Shown piece after piece: positions 35,155 through 45,118 of a DNA stretch of 64,000 bases. Source of the DNA: Ensifer adhaerens (lineage in GTDB: Bacteria > Pseudomonadota > Alphaproteobacteria > Rhizobiales > Rhizobiaceae); contig NZ_CP083349.1 in assembly GCF_020035535.1 (NCBI RefSeq), positions 434,001-498,000 on the forward strand, written 5' to 3'. The number at the start of each line of letters is the position of its first letter. The first letter of the stretch is position 1. The translations under genes were made by a program, and so were the position numbers. The notes under the pieces are model-generated. The model was given only the letters and a program-made list of their open reading frames with translations, did no database searches and was not told the DNA's origin.

Positions 35155-35583
35155 TCAAGCGCAGAGCATCACGCGTTCGCGCGGAAAGGCGAAAATACCC
35201 TGCAGAACATCCACCCCATCAGGCGCGTTGAGCACGGATTGACCGACGCAGAAGAGCTGGGCCGCTTGCGACGTCGGCGCGCGCACCATGGCGGTGAAGC
35301 AGAACGACGATGACGAGGCGGTTGCCTGCTCGAGGATGTTGAGTACGGTCGGGCGATCCTTGCGGTCATAGGCGCGTACCAGGTCGATGACGCCGCAGGA
35401 GGGGGGTGAGGTGCCGAGCAGGGCGGCGGTCTGCTCGCCGAGCTGGAAGATGCCCGTCGCGAGATCGCAGCGCCAGGCTTCCATGAGGTAGGTTCCCTCG
35501 TCGAGCGACCGTATCCAGTTGTCATGTGCGGCCAGATGGCCGGGCCGGATGGCTCCGCAGCCAGGTGTCATGAATCTCAGCAT
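35155..35583 (-). CDS. Small PAS-like protein, copy 1 of a paralogous pair
   Basis: This protein of about 142 residues has a single alpha/beta domain that looks PAS-like ('WRCDLATGIFQLGEQTAALL' for the first strand-helix part; 'LVRAYDRKDRPTVLNILEQA'; then 'SSSFCFTAMVRA' and 'AQLFCVGQSVL'). The gene at 44669-45118 is a clear paralogue with matching motifs. No signal, DNA-binding or enzymatic motif is seen. The start is uncertain: an ATG at 35583 has AGAGGGA nine bases upstream; 35592 and 35700 are alternatives. It is isolated, between a DUF305 gene and hisS. Confidence 0.72.
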   Translation of the reverse strand: MLRFMTPGCGAIRPGHLAAHDNWIRSLDEGTYLMEAWRCDLATGIFQLGEQTAALLGTSPPSCGVIDLVRAYDRKDRPTVLNILEQATASSSSFCFTAMVRAPTSQAAQLFCVGQSVLNAPDGVDVLQGIFAFPRERVMLCA

Positions 35584-36009
35584 GATACCCATTCCCTCTC
35601 TTCGCGTCGCGCTCGACACCTCTCCGCACATGGCCATCGGACCCGGGAAGTGGATCGCCGCGACATCTTTGCCGTTGGGATGTTTGCCCGATGCTGTCAT
35701 GGCATCCGGAAATCATCGGTGCGCACGCGGAGACTGGAAGATAGCCGATCACCACCGTGTTCGGAACGTCGCCGACGGATCGAGCGATAAACTTTTAGTG
35801 ATTAATTCCGTGTTAATGCGTCTTAGGGTTGAGGCGGCGAGTGGCGGCCAGATGACGTCGGGCGACTCGAGCTTGGCCCGAAGTCGAACGGCCTGGCAAA
35901 TCGCCTCGCGATCGGCCCGGAGCACGCTTTGCGCGGTCCAAACCCTTGCCGCCCCTGCCTTGATCCGATAGGGAAAGCTCCAAACCCGCTGACAGTCCGG
36001 AATGCTCCC
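35584..36009. other. Intergenic region upstream of hisS
   Basis: This 426-bp gap lies between the divergent PAS-like gene and hisS. The centre (about 35785-35825) is AT-rich, with a repeated GTGATTAA...GTGTTAAT pattern that suits promoters. In-frame upstream extension of the PAS-like gene to 35700 is possible. No leader peptide, T-box or attenuator for hisS is visible. Confidence 0.4.
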
Positions 36010-37521
36010 ATGACCGAGAAACAGAAGAAACCGCAGAAGCTCAAGGCGCGCCTTCCGCGCGGCTTCGTCGATCGCTCCGCCGCCGATATCCGCGCGACCG
36101 ATGAAATGATCGGCAAGATCCGGGCCGTCTACGAGCATTATGGTTTCGATCCGGTCGAAACGCCGCTTTTCGAATATACCGACGCGCTCGGCAAGTTCCT
36201 GCCCGACAGCGATCGGCCGAACGAAGGCGTCTTCTCGCTGACGGATGATGACGACCAGTGGATGTCGCTGCGCTACGACCTGACGGCGCCGCTGGCCCGC
36301 CACGTCGCCGAGAACTTCAACGAAATCCAGCTGCCGTTCCGCACCTACCGTGCCGGCTACGTCTTCCGCAACGAGAAGCCGGGCCCGGGTCGCTTCCGCC
36401 AGTTCATGCAGTTCGACGCCGATACGGTCGGTGCCGCCGGCGTCCAGGCGGACGCCGAAATGTGCATGATGATGGCCGACACCATGGAAGCGCTCGGCAT
36501 TGCGCGCGGCGACTACGTGATCCGCGTCAACAACCGCAAGGTGCTCGATGGCGTCATGGAGGCGATCGGCCTTGGTGGTGACGACAAGGCCAATGCCCGC
36601 CTGACGGTGCTGCGCGCCATCGACAAGCTCGACAAGTTCGGCACCGAAGGCGTGCGGCTGCTTCTCGGCGAAGGCCGCAAGGATGAAAGCGGCGACTTCA
36701 CCAAGGGCGCGGGCCTGAGCAGCGAGCAGATCGACAAGGTGCTCTTCTTCGTCGGCATCACGGACTATGCGACAAGCGCTGCCGATCTCGCAGCCCTCGT
36801 CGCTGGAACGGCCAAGGGTAGCGAAGGCGTCGAGGAACTGAATACCATCCGCAGCCTGGTCATGAGCGCCGGCTACGAGGCCGACCGCATCAAGATTGAT
36901 CCTTCGGTCGTGCGCGGTCTCGAATACTACACTGGCCCGGTCTTCGAGGCCGAGTTGCAGTTTGCCGTCACCAACGAGAAGGGCGAGAAGGTTGTCTTCG
37001 GTTCGGTCGGCGGCGGCGGTCGTTACGATGGGCTGGTGTCGCGCTTCATGGGTCAGCCCGTGCCGGCGACCGGCTTCTCGATCGGCGTTTCGCGTCTGAT
37101 GACGGCGCTCAAGAACCTCGGCAAGCTCGGCGCGTCCGAGGTGCTTGCCCCGGTCGTCGTCTGCGTCATGGACCGCGACATCGAGAGCATGGGGCACTAC
37201 CAGCGCTTCGTGCAGCAGCTCCGCCATGCCGGCATCCGCGCCGAAATGTACCAGGGCAACAAGAAGAATTTTGGCGACCAGCTGAAATATGCCGACCGCC
37301 GTGGCTCGCCGCTGGCCATCATCCAGGGTGGCGACGAACGCGCTGCCGGCGTCGTCCAGATCAAGGATCTGATCGAGGGCAAGCGCCTGTCGGGTGAGAT
37401 CGAGGACAATGCAGCCTGGCGCGAGGCGCGCGTGGCCCAGGTTTCCGTTCCGGCGGCCGAACTGGTCGAAAAGGTACGCGAGATGCTGGCGGCCCAGGCC
37501 GAGGATCGGGCAAGGGGCTGA
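36010..37521 (+). CDS. hisS: Histidyl-tRNA synthetase
   Basis: HisS charges tRNA-His. The 503-residue protein shows class II motif 1 near the N-terminus, motif 2 '[20 protein letters not shown]' and motif 3 '[11 protein letters not shown]'. The histidine-binding HisA motif is '[16 protein letters not shown]', and a C-terminal anticodon domain follows ('[20 protein letters not shown]'). The length and insertions are those of the alphaproteobacterial enzyme. It begins a hisS-hisZ-hisG cluster, with hisZ five bases after its stop. Confidence 0.95.
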   Translation: MTEKQKKPQKLKARLPRGFVDRSAADIRATDEMIGKIRAVYEHYGFDPVETPLFEYTDALGKFLPDSDRPNEGVFSLTDDDDQWMSLRYDLTAPLARHVAENFNEIQLPFRTYRAGYVFRNEKPGPGRFRQFMQFDADTVGAAGVQADAEMCMMMADTMEALGIARGDYVIRVNNRKVLDGVMEAIGLGGDDKANARLTVLRAIDKLDKFGTEGVRLLLGEGRKDESGDFTKGAGLSSEQIDKVLFFVGITDYATSAADLAALVAGTAKGSEGVEELNTIRSLVMSAGYEADRIKIDPSVVRGLEYYTGPVFEAELQFAVTNEKGEKVVFGSVGGGGRYDGLVSRFMGQPVPATGFSIGVSRLMTALKNLGKLGASEVLAPVVVCVMDRDIESMGHYQRFVQQLRHAGIRAEMYQGNKKNFGDQLKYADRRGSPLAIIQGGDERAAGVVQIKDLIEGKRLSGEIEDNAAWREARVAQVSVPAAELVEKVREMLAAQAEDRARG

Positions 37522-37526
37522 CGGTC

Positions 37527-38669
37527 ATGGCCCTCATCAATCTGCCTGCTTTCGCCGACGACCTGCTTGCCGATTTTGAAAGCCTCGGCACGCTGCGCGT
37601 CGACACACCGGTGATCCAGCCGGCCGAACCTTTCCTCGCCATGGCCGGCGAGGATCTGCGTCGTCGCATCTTCATGACCGAGAGCGAGACCGGCGAAAGC
37701 CTGTGCCTGCGTCCGGAATTCACCATTCCCGTCTGCCTTCGCCATATCGAGGCGGTGACCGGCACGCCGAAGCGCTACGCCTATCTCGGCGAAGTCTTCC
37801 GCCAGCGCCGTGAAGGCGGAAACGAATTCTACCAGGCCGGCATCGAGGATCTCGGCGATACGGATATCGCTACCGCCGATGCACGCATCGTCGGTGACGC
37901 GATGCGCGTCGTTGCCAACCGCTTGCCGGGGCGACGGCTCAACGTGACGCTCGGCGACCAGGCGGTGTTCGAAGCCGTCGTCGGTGCCTGCGGCCTGCCG
38001 GCCGGCTGGCAGAAGCGGTTGATTCATGCCTTTGGTGACCAGAAGCACCTGCAGAAACTGCTGACGGAACTCGCGCATCCGCGGACGGTCGGCGTTTTCG
38101 GTCCCGAAGTGGTGCGCCTGTCGATGGACGGTCTGCTCGAAGACGAAGCCGGTCTCGTCGCCCATATCGGCGAAACGATGGAAGCGACCGGTTACTCCAC
38201 CAATGCCAGCCGCTCGCCGCAGGACATCGCCCGGCGGCTGAAGGAGAAGATGGAGCTGGCGAACACGCGGCTCGATCGCAAGACGCTGGACCAGGTTGGT
38301 GCATTCCTGGCGCTCGACGTGCCGCTCGCCGATGCGCCGGCAGCGCTCTTTGCCTTCGCACAAAAATCCGGCCTCAAGCTCGATGAGGCGCTCGTCCGCT
38401 TCGATGCCCGTGTTGCAGCACTTTCCAAGGCGGGCGCCGACATCGGCGCGATCCGTTACCGCGCGGCTTTCGGCCGTCCGCTCGACTACTATACCGGTCT
38501 CGTCTTCGAAGTGGAGGTCGCCGGCATCCAGGCCGTTCTGGCCGGCGGGGGTCGCTTCGACCGGCTGCTGACGTTGCTCGGCGCCCGCGAACACATTCCC
38601 GCCGTCGGTTTCTCGCTCTGGCTCGACCGCATCGAAAAGGCGATTACCTCCCAGGGAGGCGTTCAATGA
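37527..38669 (+). CDS. hisZ: ATP phosphoribosyltransferase regulatory subunit HisZ
   Basis: HisZ is a HisRS-like paralogue without aminoacylation activity that forms a hetero-octamer with short HisG and gives it histidine feedback control. The 380-residue protein keeps a class II core ('[20 protein letters not shown]', '[20 protein letters not shown]', '[20 protein letters not shown]') and lacks the anticodon domain. It lies between hisS and hisG, overlapping hisG by four bases (ATGA), which fixes its partner. Confidence 0.94.
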   Translation: MALINLPAFADDLLADFESLGTLRVDTPVIQPAEPFLAMAGEDLRRRIFMTESETGESLCLRPEFTIPVCLRHIEAVTGTPKRYAYLGEVFRQRREGGNEFYQAGIEDLGDTDIATADARIVGDAMRVVANRLPGRRLNVTLGDQAVFEAVVGACGLPAGWQKRLIHAFGDQKHLQKLLTELAHPRTVGVFGPEVVRLSMDGLLEDEAGLVAHIGETMEATGYSTNASRSPQDIARRLKEKMELANTRLDRKTLDQVGAFLALDVPLADAPAALFAFAQKSGLKLDEALVRFDARVAALSKAGADIGAIRYRAAFGRPLDYYTGLVFEVEVAGIQAVLAGGGRFDRLLTLLGAREHIPAVGFSLWLDRIEKAITSQGGVQ

Positions 38670-39361
38670 CGATCACCATCGCGCTGCCGTCCAAGGGGCG
38701 GATGAAGGATGACGCCTCGGCGATCTTCGAACGCGCCGGCATGAAGATCGTTGCCGTCGGCAACGACCGCTCCTATCGCGGCCGGGTCGAAGGTTCGGAC
38801 GATGTGGAGATCGCGTTCCTGTCCGCTTCCGAGATTTCCCGCGAGCTTGGCAATGGCTCGATCGATTTCGGCGTCACCGGCGAGGATCTGGTGCGCGAGG
38901 GGCTTGCCAATGCCGACGCCCGCGTCGAGTTCTGCGCCCGTCTCGGCTTCGGCCACGCCGATGTCGTCGTCGCCGTGCCGGAGATCTGGTACGACGTCGA
39001 TACCATGGCCGATCTCGGCGACGTTGCCGCGGACTTCCGTGCCCGCCACGGCCGCCGCCTGGCGATCGCCACCAAATACTGGCGGCTGACGCAGAACCAC
39101 TTCTCCGGTAGCCACGGCATCCAGCTCTACCGCATCGTCGAAAGCCTTGGTGCGACCGAAGGTGCGCCTGCGTCCGGCTCCGCCGACATCATCGTCGATA
39201 TCACCTCCACCGGCTCGACGCTGAAGGCGAACCATCTGAAGATCCTGACGGACGGCGTGATCCTGCGTTCGGAAGCGTGCCTGGTGCGAGCGCGCAAGCC
39301 TGTTCACGATGGCGACCCCGTGGTGGCGCGGGTTGTCGCGGCAGTCCGCAGCGTGCTTTGA
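38666..39361 (+). CDS. hisG: ATP phosphoribosyltransferase, short-form catalytic subunit
   Basis: HisG condenses ATP with PRPP, the first step of histidine synthesis. The 231-residue protein is the short form, lacking the C-terminal regulatory domain, and so depends on HisZ encoded just upstream. Motifs: '[20 protein letters not shown]' at the N-terminus, '[11 protein letters not shown]', and the PRPP loop '[19 protein letters not shown]'. Its ATG overlaps the hisZ stop. No hisG leader attenuator is seen. Confidence 0.95.
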   Translation: MTITIALPSKGRMKDDASAIFERAGMKIVAVGNDRSYRGRVEGSDDVEIAFLSASEISRELGNGSIDFGVTGEDLVREGLANADARVEFCARLGFGHADVVVAVPEIWYDVDTMADLGDVAADFRARHGRRLAIATKYWRLTQNHFSGSHGIQLYRIVESLGATEGAPASGSADIIVDITSTGSTLKANHLKILTDGVILRSEACLVRARKPVHDGDPVVARVVAAVRSVL

Positions 39362-39518
39362 CGCTGCGGCGGGCAGGGGAAGACCCACGACAATCCTGGC
39401 GTTCTCAGAGACCTGCAAAAAATAAAGTAGGTCCCTCAAAAAGTGAACCCTCCGCTCCTATGTAAGTCGTGCGGACGGCACTGTGCCGTTCCTCGCCCTT
39501 CCGTTCCAGGAGACATTC

Positions 39519-40226
39519 ATGGCCGATCTTTCCGCCTTTCCGATCACCAAGCGCTGGCCGGCGAAAAACCCCGATATCATTCAGTTATATTCGCTGCCGA
39601 CGCCGAATGGCGTGAAGGTCTCGATCGCGCTCGAAGAGTTGGGCCTGCCCTACGAGCCTCACCGGGTCGCCTTCGATGCCAACGAGCAGAAATCGCCGGA
39701 ATTTCTCTCGCTCAATCCGAATGGCCGCATCCCGGCAATCATCGATCCCAACGGTCCGGAGGGAAAGCCGATCGGTCTCTTCGAGTCCGGCGCGATCCTG
39801 ATCTATCTGGCGGAAAAGACTGGAAAGCTGCTGCCGGTGGACGCGGCCGGCCGCTATGAGACGATCTCCTGGGTGATGTTCCAGATGGGTGGCATCGGTC
39901 CGATGCTTGGTCAGTTCGGCCATTTCTTCAAGTTTGCGGCCGACAAGGTCGCCAACAATTCCTATCCCGTCGAGCGTTATCGTGACGAATCGAAGCGTCT
40001 TCTCGGCGTGCTCGAAGCGCGCCTTGAGGGGCGGCAATGGCTGATGGGCGACGAATACACGATTGCCGACATCGCAACGTACCCTTGGGTCGAAGGCGCT
40101 CGCAGGTTCTATGGCGGCGCCGACGTCCTGGATTACAAGGCCTTTCCAAACGTGATGGCCTGGGTCGAGCGCGGCCTGTCGCGGCCTGCGGCTCTAAAGG
40201 GCATGGAAGTGCCGCGCAAGGAATAG
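39519..40226 (+). CDS. Glutathione S-transferase, Nu-class/YghU-like
   Basis: This 235-residue protein has an N-terminal thioredoxin-like domain ('LYSLPTPNGVKVSIALEELG', glutathione-binding 'ESGAILIYLAEKTGKLLP') and a helical C-terminal domain ('GDEYTIADIATYPWV'). The Thr-Pro-Asn motif near residue 27 matches the Nu class (YfcG/YghU), which has disulfide-bond reductase activity. CAGGAG precedes the ATG at 39519. It seems to be transcribed on its own before a ferredoxin reductase. Confidence 0.9.
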   Translation: MADLSAFPITKRWPAKNPDIIQLYSLPTPNGVKVSIALEELGLPYEPHRVAFDANEQKSPEFLSLNPNGRIPAIIDPNGPEGKPIGLFESGAILIYLAEKTGKLLPVDAAGRYETISWVMFQMGGIGPMLGQFGHFFKFAADKVANNSYPVERYRDESKRLLGVLEARLEGRQWLMGDEYTIADIATYPWVEGARRFYGGADVLDYKAFPNVMAWVERGLSRPAALKGMEVPRKE

Positions 40227-40315
40227 CAATCATGATGGCCCTGTGCCTGAGTTGACGAAGCTCGGGCGCAAGGCTAGGCCTTGCTGTACAGACGAATAAG
40301 AAGCAGGTGGGAAGC

Positions 40316-41539
40316 GTGACGGGAAGGCTTGTAGTTGTCGGTGGCGGTCAGGCCGCCTTTGCCCTGGTTGCCAAGCTGCGTGCGGTTAAGGACGAGCGAC
40401 CGATCACCATTGTCGCCTCCGAAGCGAGCCTGCCCTATCAGCGCCCGCCGCTTTCCAAGAAATACCTGTTACGCGAGATGAGCCTGGACCGGTTGCTCTA
40501 TCGGCCGGAGGCCTGGTACGGCGAGCACGATGTTGACGTTCGCCTTGAGACGACGGTAACCGGCCTCGATCGCCCCGGCAAGCGCGTGATGCTCAGCGAC
40601 GGGACGTCGCTCGACTATGAAGTGCTGGCCTTTGCCACCGGCGCCACGCCGCGCCGGCTGCCTGCCGCGGTCGGTGGGGACCTCGAAGGTGTCTTCGTCG
40701 TGCGCGACTTCAGGGACGCGGATCGCCTTGCCGAGGAAATGAAGGTCGGCCGGCGCGCCCTTGTCGTCGGTGGTGGCTACATCGGCCTTGAGGCGGCGGC
40801 GGTCGCCCGAACCTGCGGGCTCGAGGTCACGGTCATCGAGATGGCAGACCGCATCCTGCAGCGCGTCGCCTCGTCGGCAACCTCCGGTCTCGTGCGCGAG
40901 ATTCACCGGTCCCGCGGCGTCGATATCCGCGAAGGCACGGGCCTCAACCGCCTCGTCGGCGAAAATGGCCGGGTGACCGGAGCGGAGTTGTCCGACGGAT
41001 CGATCTTGCCGGTCGACGTCGTCATCGTCGGTATCGGCGTCACCGCCAATGACCGCCTGGCGCATGATGCGGGGCTGGAAACAGCCGGGGGCATCGTCGT
41101 TGATGCGTTCGGGCGAACCGCCGACCCCGCGATTTTCGCCATGGGCGATTGTGCCGTACTTCCCTGGGAAGACCTGCGCATCCGGTTGGAATCGGTGCAG
41201 AACGCCGTTGATCAGGCCGAGGCCGTCGCGGCAATCCTCGCCGGCGGCGAACATCCCTATGAGCCGAAGCCCTGGTTCTGGTCCGATCAGTACGACGTCA
41301 AGCTGCAGATCGCCGGCTTCGGCCTCGGTCATGACGAAACGATCGTCAGGCCAGGCCAGCGCGAGGGTAGCGTGTCCGTCTGGTATTTCCGGCAGGGACG
41401 GCTTGTCGCGGTCGATGCGATCAATGACGCCAAGGCCTATGTCACGGGCAAGAAGCTGCTCGAATCCGGCATCAATCCAGACCGGGCCGTCATTGGCGAT
41501 CCGCAGTCGGACCTCAAGGCACTGCTCTCCCAGCCCTGA
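40316..41539 (+). CDS. FAD-dependent pyridine nucleotide reductase (ferredoxin/rubredoxin reductase type)
   Basis: The product (407 residues) reduces a ferredoxin or similar partner with NAD(P)H. It has two Rossmann motifs, FAD-binding 'LVVVGGGQAAFALV' at the very N-terminus and NAD-binding 'ALVVGGGYIGLEAAAVA' near residue 150. The family motif 'FAMGDCAVLPW' and a C-terminal reductase dimerisation domain follow. The start is GTG: 40316 is preferred for AGGTGG five bases before it; 40307 (also GTG) is possible. No ferredoxin or cytochrome P450 gene is adjacent, so the partner is unknown. Confidence 0.88.
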   Translation: MTGRLVVVGGGQAAFALVAKLRAVKDERPITIVASEASLPYQRPPLSKKYLLREMSLDRLLYRPEAWYGEHDVDVRLETTVTGLDRPGKRVMLSDGTSLDYEVLAFATGATPRRLPAAVGGDLEGVFVVRDFRDADRLAEEMKVGRRALVVGGGYIGLEAAAVARTCGLEVTVIEMADRILQRVASSATSGLVREIHRSRGVDIREGTGLNRLVGENGRVTGAELSDGSILPVDVVIVGIGVTANDRLAHDAGLETAGGIVVDAFGRTADPAIFAMGDCAVLPWEDLRIRLESVQNAVDQAEAVAAILAGGEHPYEPKPWFWSDQYDVKLQIAGFGLGHDETIVRPGQREGSVSVWYFRQGRLVAVDAINDAKAYVTGKKLLESGINPDRAVIGDPQSDLKALLSQP

Positions 41540-41754
41540 GCGGCAGAACTACGCCTGGCGGCGCTTTCTGCGAGCTGCAACTTGCAGGCGTCGCGGTTTC
41601 AATCTTCGTTAACGACGAAACTATTGTTTTGTCTGGCATTTGCGCGCCGAAACCACGGTTTATCATTTCCTTAAATCACGTCACGCCAACACAGGTCGCT
41701 TAACTGGAGGCGAGAGGTCTCGTTTCTCAGCGGTTGTTGATTTAGGCGATTGCG

Positions 41755-44553
41755 ATGTTCAAGGTTCTTACATGCCTCGTGGTGGAGCATAATCCGAAGC
41801 TGGTCGCGTTGGCGGCGCTCATATGCTTCCTGTCCAGTTACGGCGCGGTGACGCTCTTGCAGCGCGCCCGGGGATCGTCCGGCAAGGCACGGACGATCTG
41901 GGCTGTCGCTGCAGGCATTGCCAGCGGCTTTGGCATCTGGGCCACCCACTTCATCGCGATGCTCGCCTACGACCCTGGAGTCGTGCTTGGCTACCAGATG
42001 GACCTGACGGCCCTGTCGTTGGCGATTGCCATTGTCCTGACCACGACTGCGCTGCTGATCGCGACCTATGTGCGGGATCGGCTGGCCTGGATCGCCGGTG
42101 GTCTGGTCCTCGGCGCCGGCGTTGCCTGCATGCACTTTCTCGGCATGGCGGCCCTCGATGTTCCCGGCGACCTGCGTTGGGATGCGACGCTGGTTGCCGC
42201 GTCGATCGTTCTCGGCTCGCTGTTCGACATCGGTGCCCTGAGGACGATTGCCCTTGTGGCCAAGCCGCTGAAGGCGAAGATCATCGCGACGCTGCTGATG
42301 ACGCTCGGGATCGTCGCGCTGCATTTCACCGCCATGGGCGCCGTGACGATCGAGGTCGGCCTCGTCATGCCGGTGTATGAAGGCATGATCCAGCCCCATC
42401 TGCTCGCCTTCGTCATTGCTGGAACCGCCTTCTTCCTTCTGTCCCTGGTACTGGTTGCCGCCGGTTTTGCCCATCACGCCGAACTCTCGGCCGCTGCGAC
42501 CGAACGGGAGTTCACCCGCTTCGTCCGCAGCGTGAAGGACTACGCCATCTACATGCTCGACATCGATGGCCGCGTTGCGAGCTGGAATGCCGGCGCGCAG
42601 GCCAACAAGGGCTACACAGCCGAGGAGATTATCGGCAAGAACTTCGCCTGCTTCTATTCCGAAGACGATCAGCGTGACGGTCTGCCGCGCCGCGCCCTCG
42701 AGGCCGCCGTGGCGGAGGGCAAATATGAGAACGAGGGCTGGCGCTATCGCAAGGACCGGTCGCGGTTCTGGGCCCATGTGGTGATCGATCCGTTCCTTGA
42801 CGAGGACGGTAAGCACGCCGGGTACATCAAGATCGTCAAGGACATTACCAAGGCGAAGGCCGATGCCGATCGTATCGCCGAGGTCAGCAATAACCTCGAC
42901 GTCGCGCTCGAAAACATGTCGCAGGGCATCTGCCTGTTTGACAGCGACGACCGGCTGCTGTTGTCGAATCGGCGCTGCCGCGAGATCTTCGGCTTCTCCG
43001 AAACGCTTGCCGGCAAGGGGCTGACCTTCCGCGAGATCCTCGATATCGTCTTTGCGCGCAACTACACGGACCCGGTCATCGCACGGGCCAAGGCCGAGGA
43101 GCTCTACCGGAAGCATCGGGTCGAAATGGTCGGAAAGGGCGGAGGAGACGTGGTGGAGAAGCTGCCGAACGGCCGCTCGATCCTGACCATACATCGCACC
43201 CTTCCGGACGGCGGCTGGGTCAGCACCTATGAAGACATCACCGAGCGCCTCGATACGGAAGAGCAAATCACGTTCCTCGCGCGCCACGACAGCCTGACGG
43301 GTCTGCCGAACCGGCTGCAGTTCAACAGCTACCTCGAAGAGGAGCTGGATGCGGCGGCCTGGTTCAACCGCAAGGTTGCCGTCATTGGCGTCGACCTCAA
43401 CAAGTTCAAGGAAGTCAATGACCTGCACGGCCATGCCGCCGGCGACTTCGTGCTGGTGACGATTGCCCAGCGCGTGAAGGGCCTGCTGCTGGAGGGCGAA
43501 TTCGTGGCACGTCTCGGCGGCGACGAGTTCGCAGCCGTCAAGCGCTTCGAGGAACTGGCCGAGCTCAACGACTTCCTGCGCCGCATCGAAAAGAGCCTGC
43601 ACGAAGAAATGCGCTTCGGCGATTTCGAACTGAAGTCCGGCGGCAGCATGGGGGTCGCCATCTACCCGCAGGATGCGGAGACGGCAGATACGCTGATCAA
43701 CAATGCCGACCTCGCCATGTACCGGGCAAAGGCCGCGCTCAACCAGACCGTCTGCTTCTACGAAGTTTCGATGGATGAGGCCGCGCGTCAGCGGCGTGCG
43801 CTTGCCAATGATCTCTGGGATGCCGTCGACAAGAAGCAGCTTGCTCTGCACTACCAGGTGCAGAAGTCGGTGATGACCGGCGTCGTCATCGGCTACGAGG
43901 TGCTCTTACGCTGGCATCACCCCGAGCGCGGAATGGTGCCGCCGAACGAATTCATTCCGCTTGCGGAGGAATGCGGCGCGATCCTGCCGATCGGTGAATG
44001 GGTGCTGCGCGAGGCCTGCCGCGAGGCTGCGGGCTGGGAGAACAATCACAAGATTGCCGTGAACCTGTCGCCGGTCCAGCTCGCCAATGGTGATATCGTC
44101 AGCCTGGTGCAGGATGTACTTGCCGAAACCGGGCTCGACCCGAACCGGCTCGAGCTTGAGATTACGGAATCGACGATTATCGACGACAAGGAGCGCGCGC
44201 TGCTGACCCTGCGTCAGATCAAGGAGCTCGGTGTCACGATCGCGATCGACGATTTCGGCACCGGATATTCGTCGCTCGAAACGCTGCGGTCGTTCCCCTT
44301 CGACAAGATCAAGCTCGACAAGAGCTTCATGTGGGAAGTGGAGGGCAGCCCGCAGGCCAAGGCGATCGTTCGCGCCATCCTGGCGCTCGGACAGAGTTTG
44401 TCCGTGCCGGTTCTCGCCGAGGGCGTCGAGACGCAGAAGCAGCTCGACATCCTGCAGGCGGAGGGCTGTGATGAGGCGCAGGGCTATCTGCTCGGCCGTC
44501 CGGCTCCATTGCCGCTCCAGTCTAGCGGCGACGACAAGGCCGCTGCCGCCTGA
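41755..44553 (+). CDS. MHYT-PAS-GGDEF-EAL cyclic-di-GMP signalling protein
   Basis: This 932-residue membrane protein probably makes and/or degrades cyclic di-GMP. Residues 1-245 are an MHYT sensor with about seven hydrophobic helices and motifs 'WATHFIAMLAY', 'CMHFLGMAAL' and 'LHFTAMGAV', thought to bind a metal or small gas. Two PAS domains follow (about 255-375 and 385-495). The GGDEF domain has an intact 'RLGGDEF' (588-592). The usual upstream RxxD inhibitory site is absent ('EGEFVARLGG'). The EAL domain has EVL at 715-717 and keeps 'DDFGTGYSSL'. It appears monocistronic. Confidence 0.93.
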   Translation: MFKVLTCLVVEHNPKLVALAALICFLSSYGAVTLLQRARGSSGKARTIWAVAAGIASGFGIWATHFIAMLAYDPGVVLGYQMDLTALSLAIAIVLTTTALLIATYVRDRLAWIAGGLVLGAGVACMHFLGMAALDVPGDLRWDATLVAASIVLGSLFDIGALRTIALVAKPLKAKIIATLLMTLGIVALHFTAMGAVTIEVGLVMPVYEGMIQPHLLAFVIAGTAFFLLSLVLVAAGFAHHAELSAAATEREFTRFVRSVKDYAIYMLDIDGRVASWNAGAQANKGYTAEEIIGKNFACFYSEDDQRDGLPRRALEAAVAEGKYENEGWRYRKDRSRFWAHVVIDPFLDEDGKHAGYIKIVKDITKAKADADRIAEVSNNLDVALENMSQGICLFDSDDRLLLSNRRCREIFGFSETLAGKGLTFREILDIVFARNYTDPVIARAKAEELYRKHRVEMVGKGGGDVVEKLPNGRSILTIHRTLPDGGWVSTYEDITERLDTEEQITFLARHDSLTGLPNRLQFNSYLEEELDAAAWFNRKVAVIGVDLNKFKEVNDLHGHAAGDFVLVTIAQRVKGLLLEGEFVARLGGDEFAAVKRFEELAELNDFLRRIEKSLHEEMRFGDFELKSGGSMGVAIYPQDAETADTLINNADLAMYRAKAALNQTVCFYEVSMDEAARQRRALANDLWDAVDKKQLALHYQVQKSVMTGVVIGYEVLLRWHHPERGMVPPNEFIPLAEECGAILPIGEWVLREACREAAGWENNHKIAVNLSPVQLANGDIVSLVQDVLAETGLDPNRLELEITESTIIDDKERALLTLRQIKELGVTIAIDDFGTGYSSLETLRSFPFDKIKLDKSFMWEVEGSPQAKAIVRAILALGQSLSVPVLAEGVETQKQLDILQAEGCDEAQGYLLGRPAPLPLQSSGDDKAAAA

Positions 44554-44668
44554 TCCGGGCGGCGGTCTTGGTTGCCAGGGTGCATCAACAGCGACCGTGG
44601 GTCACGCGCCCACCTCGCGTCAGGATTTCGGCTTTTTTGTCGGCGATCGCCGGTAGGCCAGGCTTGCG

Positions 44669-45118
44669 CTATTGGCGCAACGGCGTCGGGCCGGCGCCTT
44701 CCACCAGGAAGCGCGGGAAGAAGAAGACGCCTGTTATCGTGCCGGAATAGCGCTGTTCGAGACCCGAGGATTCACCGATGCAGAACAGGGGTTGTTTCTG
44801 TCCGGCTTCTTCCAGTGCGATCGTCGTCGAAAAGCAGAAGGACGAACAGCTCGTCGCGGCCTGCTCGAACAGTTCCAGCACGTGGTTACGGTCGGCTGGG
44901 TCATAGCAGCGCACGAAGTTGAGCAGGCCACACTCGCCATCGCGCAGGCCATGGATGGCGGCCGCCTTCTCGCCAAGCCGGAACAACCCCGTGGACAGGT
45001 CGCCCGACCAGCCCTCAGACGCGCAGAATTGCTGCAGGTATTCATGATGCGGGAGGTCGAGGTGCGGCTGTCCCGGGGAGTCGAGAGGAACGGAATTTGC
45101 TCTCGTGATCTTAAACAC
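44669..45118 (-). CDS. Small PAS-like protein, copy 2 of the paralogous pair
   Basis: This 149-residue protein from a GTG start has one PAS-like domain: 'WSGDLSTGLFRLGEKAAAI', 'FVRCYDPADRNHVLELFEQA', 'SCSSFCFSTTIAL' and 'QPLFCIGESS'. All these blocks match the gene at 35155-35583 by eye. A GGGGG ribosome site lies upstream of GTG 45118, and the stretch has good coding character on the minus strand. It is convergent with the cyclic-di-GMP gene 115 bp away. No further function can be inferred. Confidence 0.72.
   Translation of the reverse strand: MFKITRANSVPLDSPGQPHLDLPHHEYLQQFCASEGWSGDLSTGLFRLGEKAAAIHGLRDGECGLLNFVRCYDPADRNHVLELFEQAATSCSSFCFSTTIALEEAGQKQPLFCIGESSGLEQRYSGTITGVFFFPRFLVEGAGPTPLRQ

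Noticed and set aside
35749..37227. Minus-strand open frame of 492 codons upstream of and opposite hisS
   Set aside because: It overlaps most of hisS, lacks a ribosome site and shows no domain.
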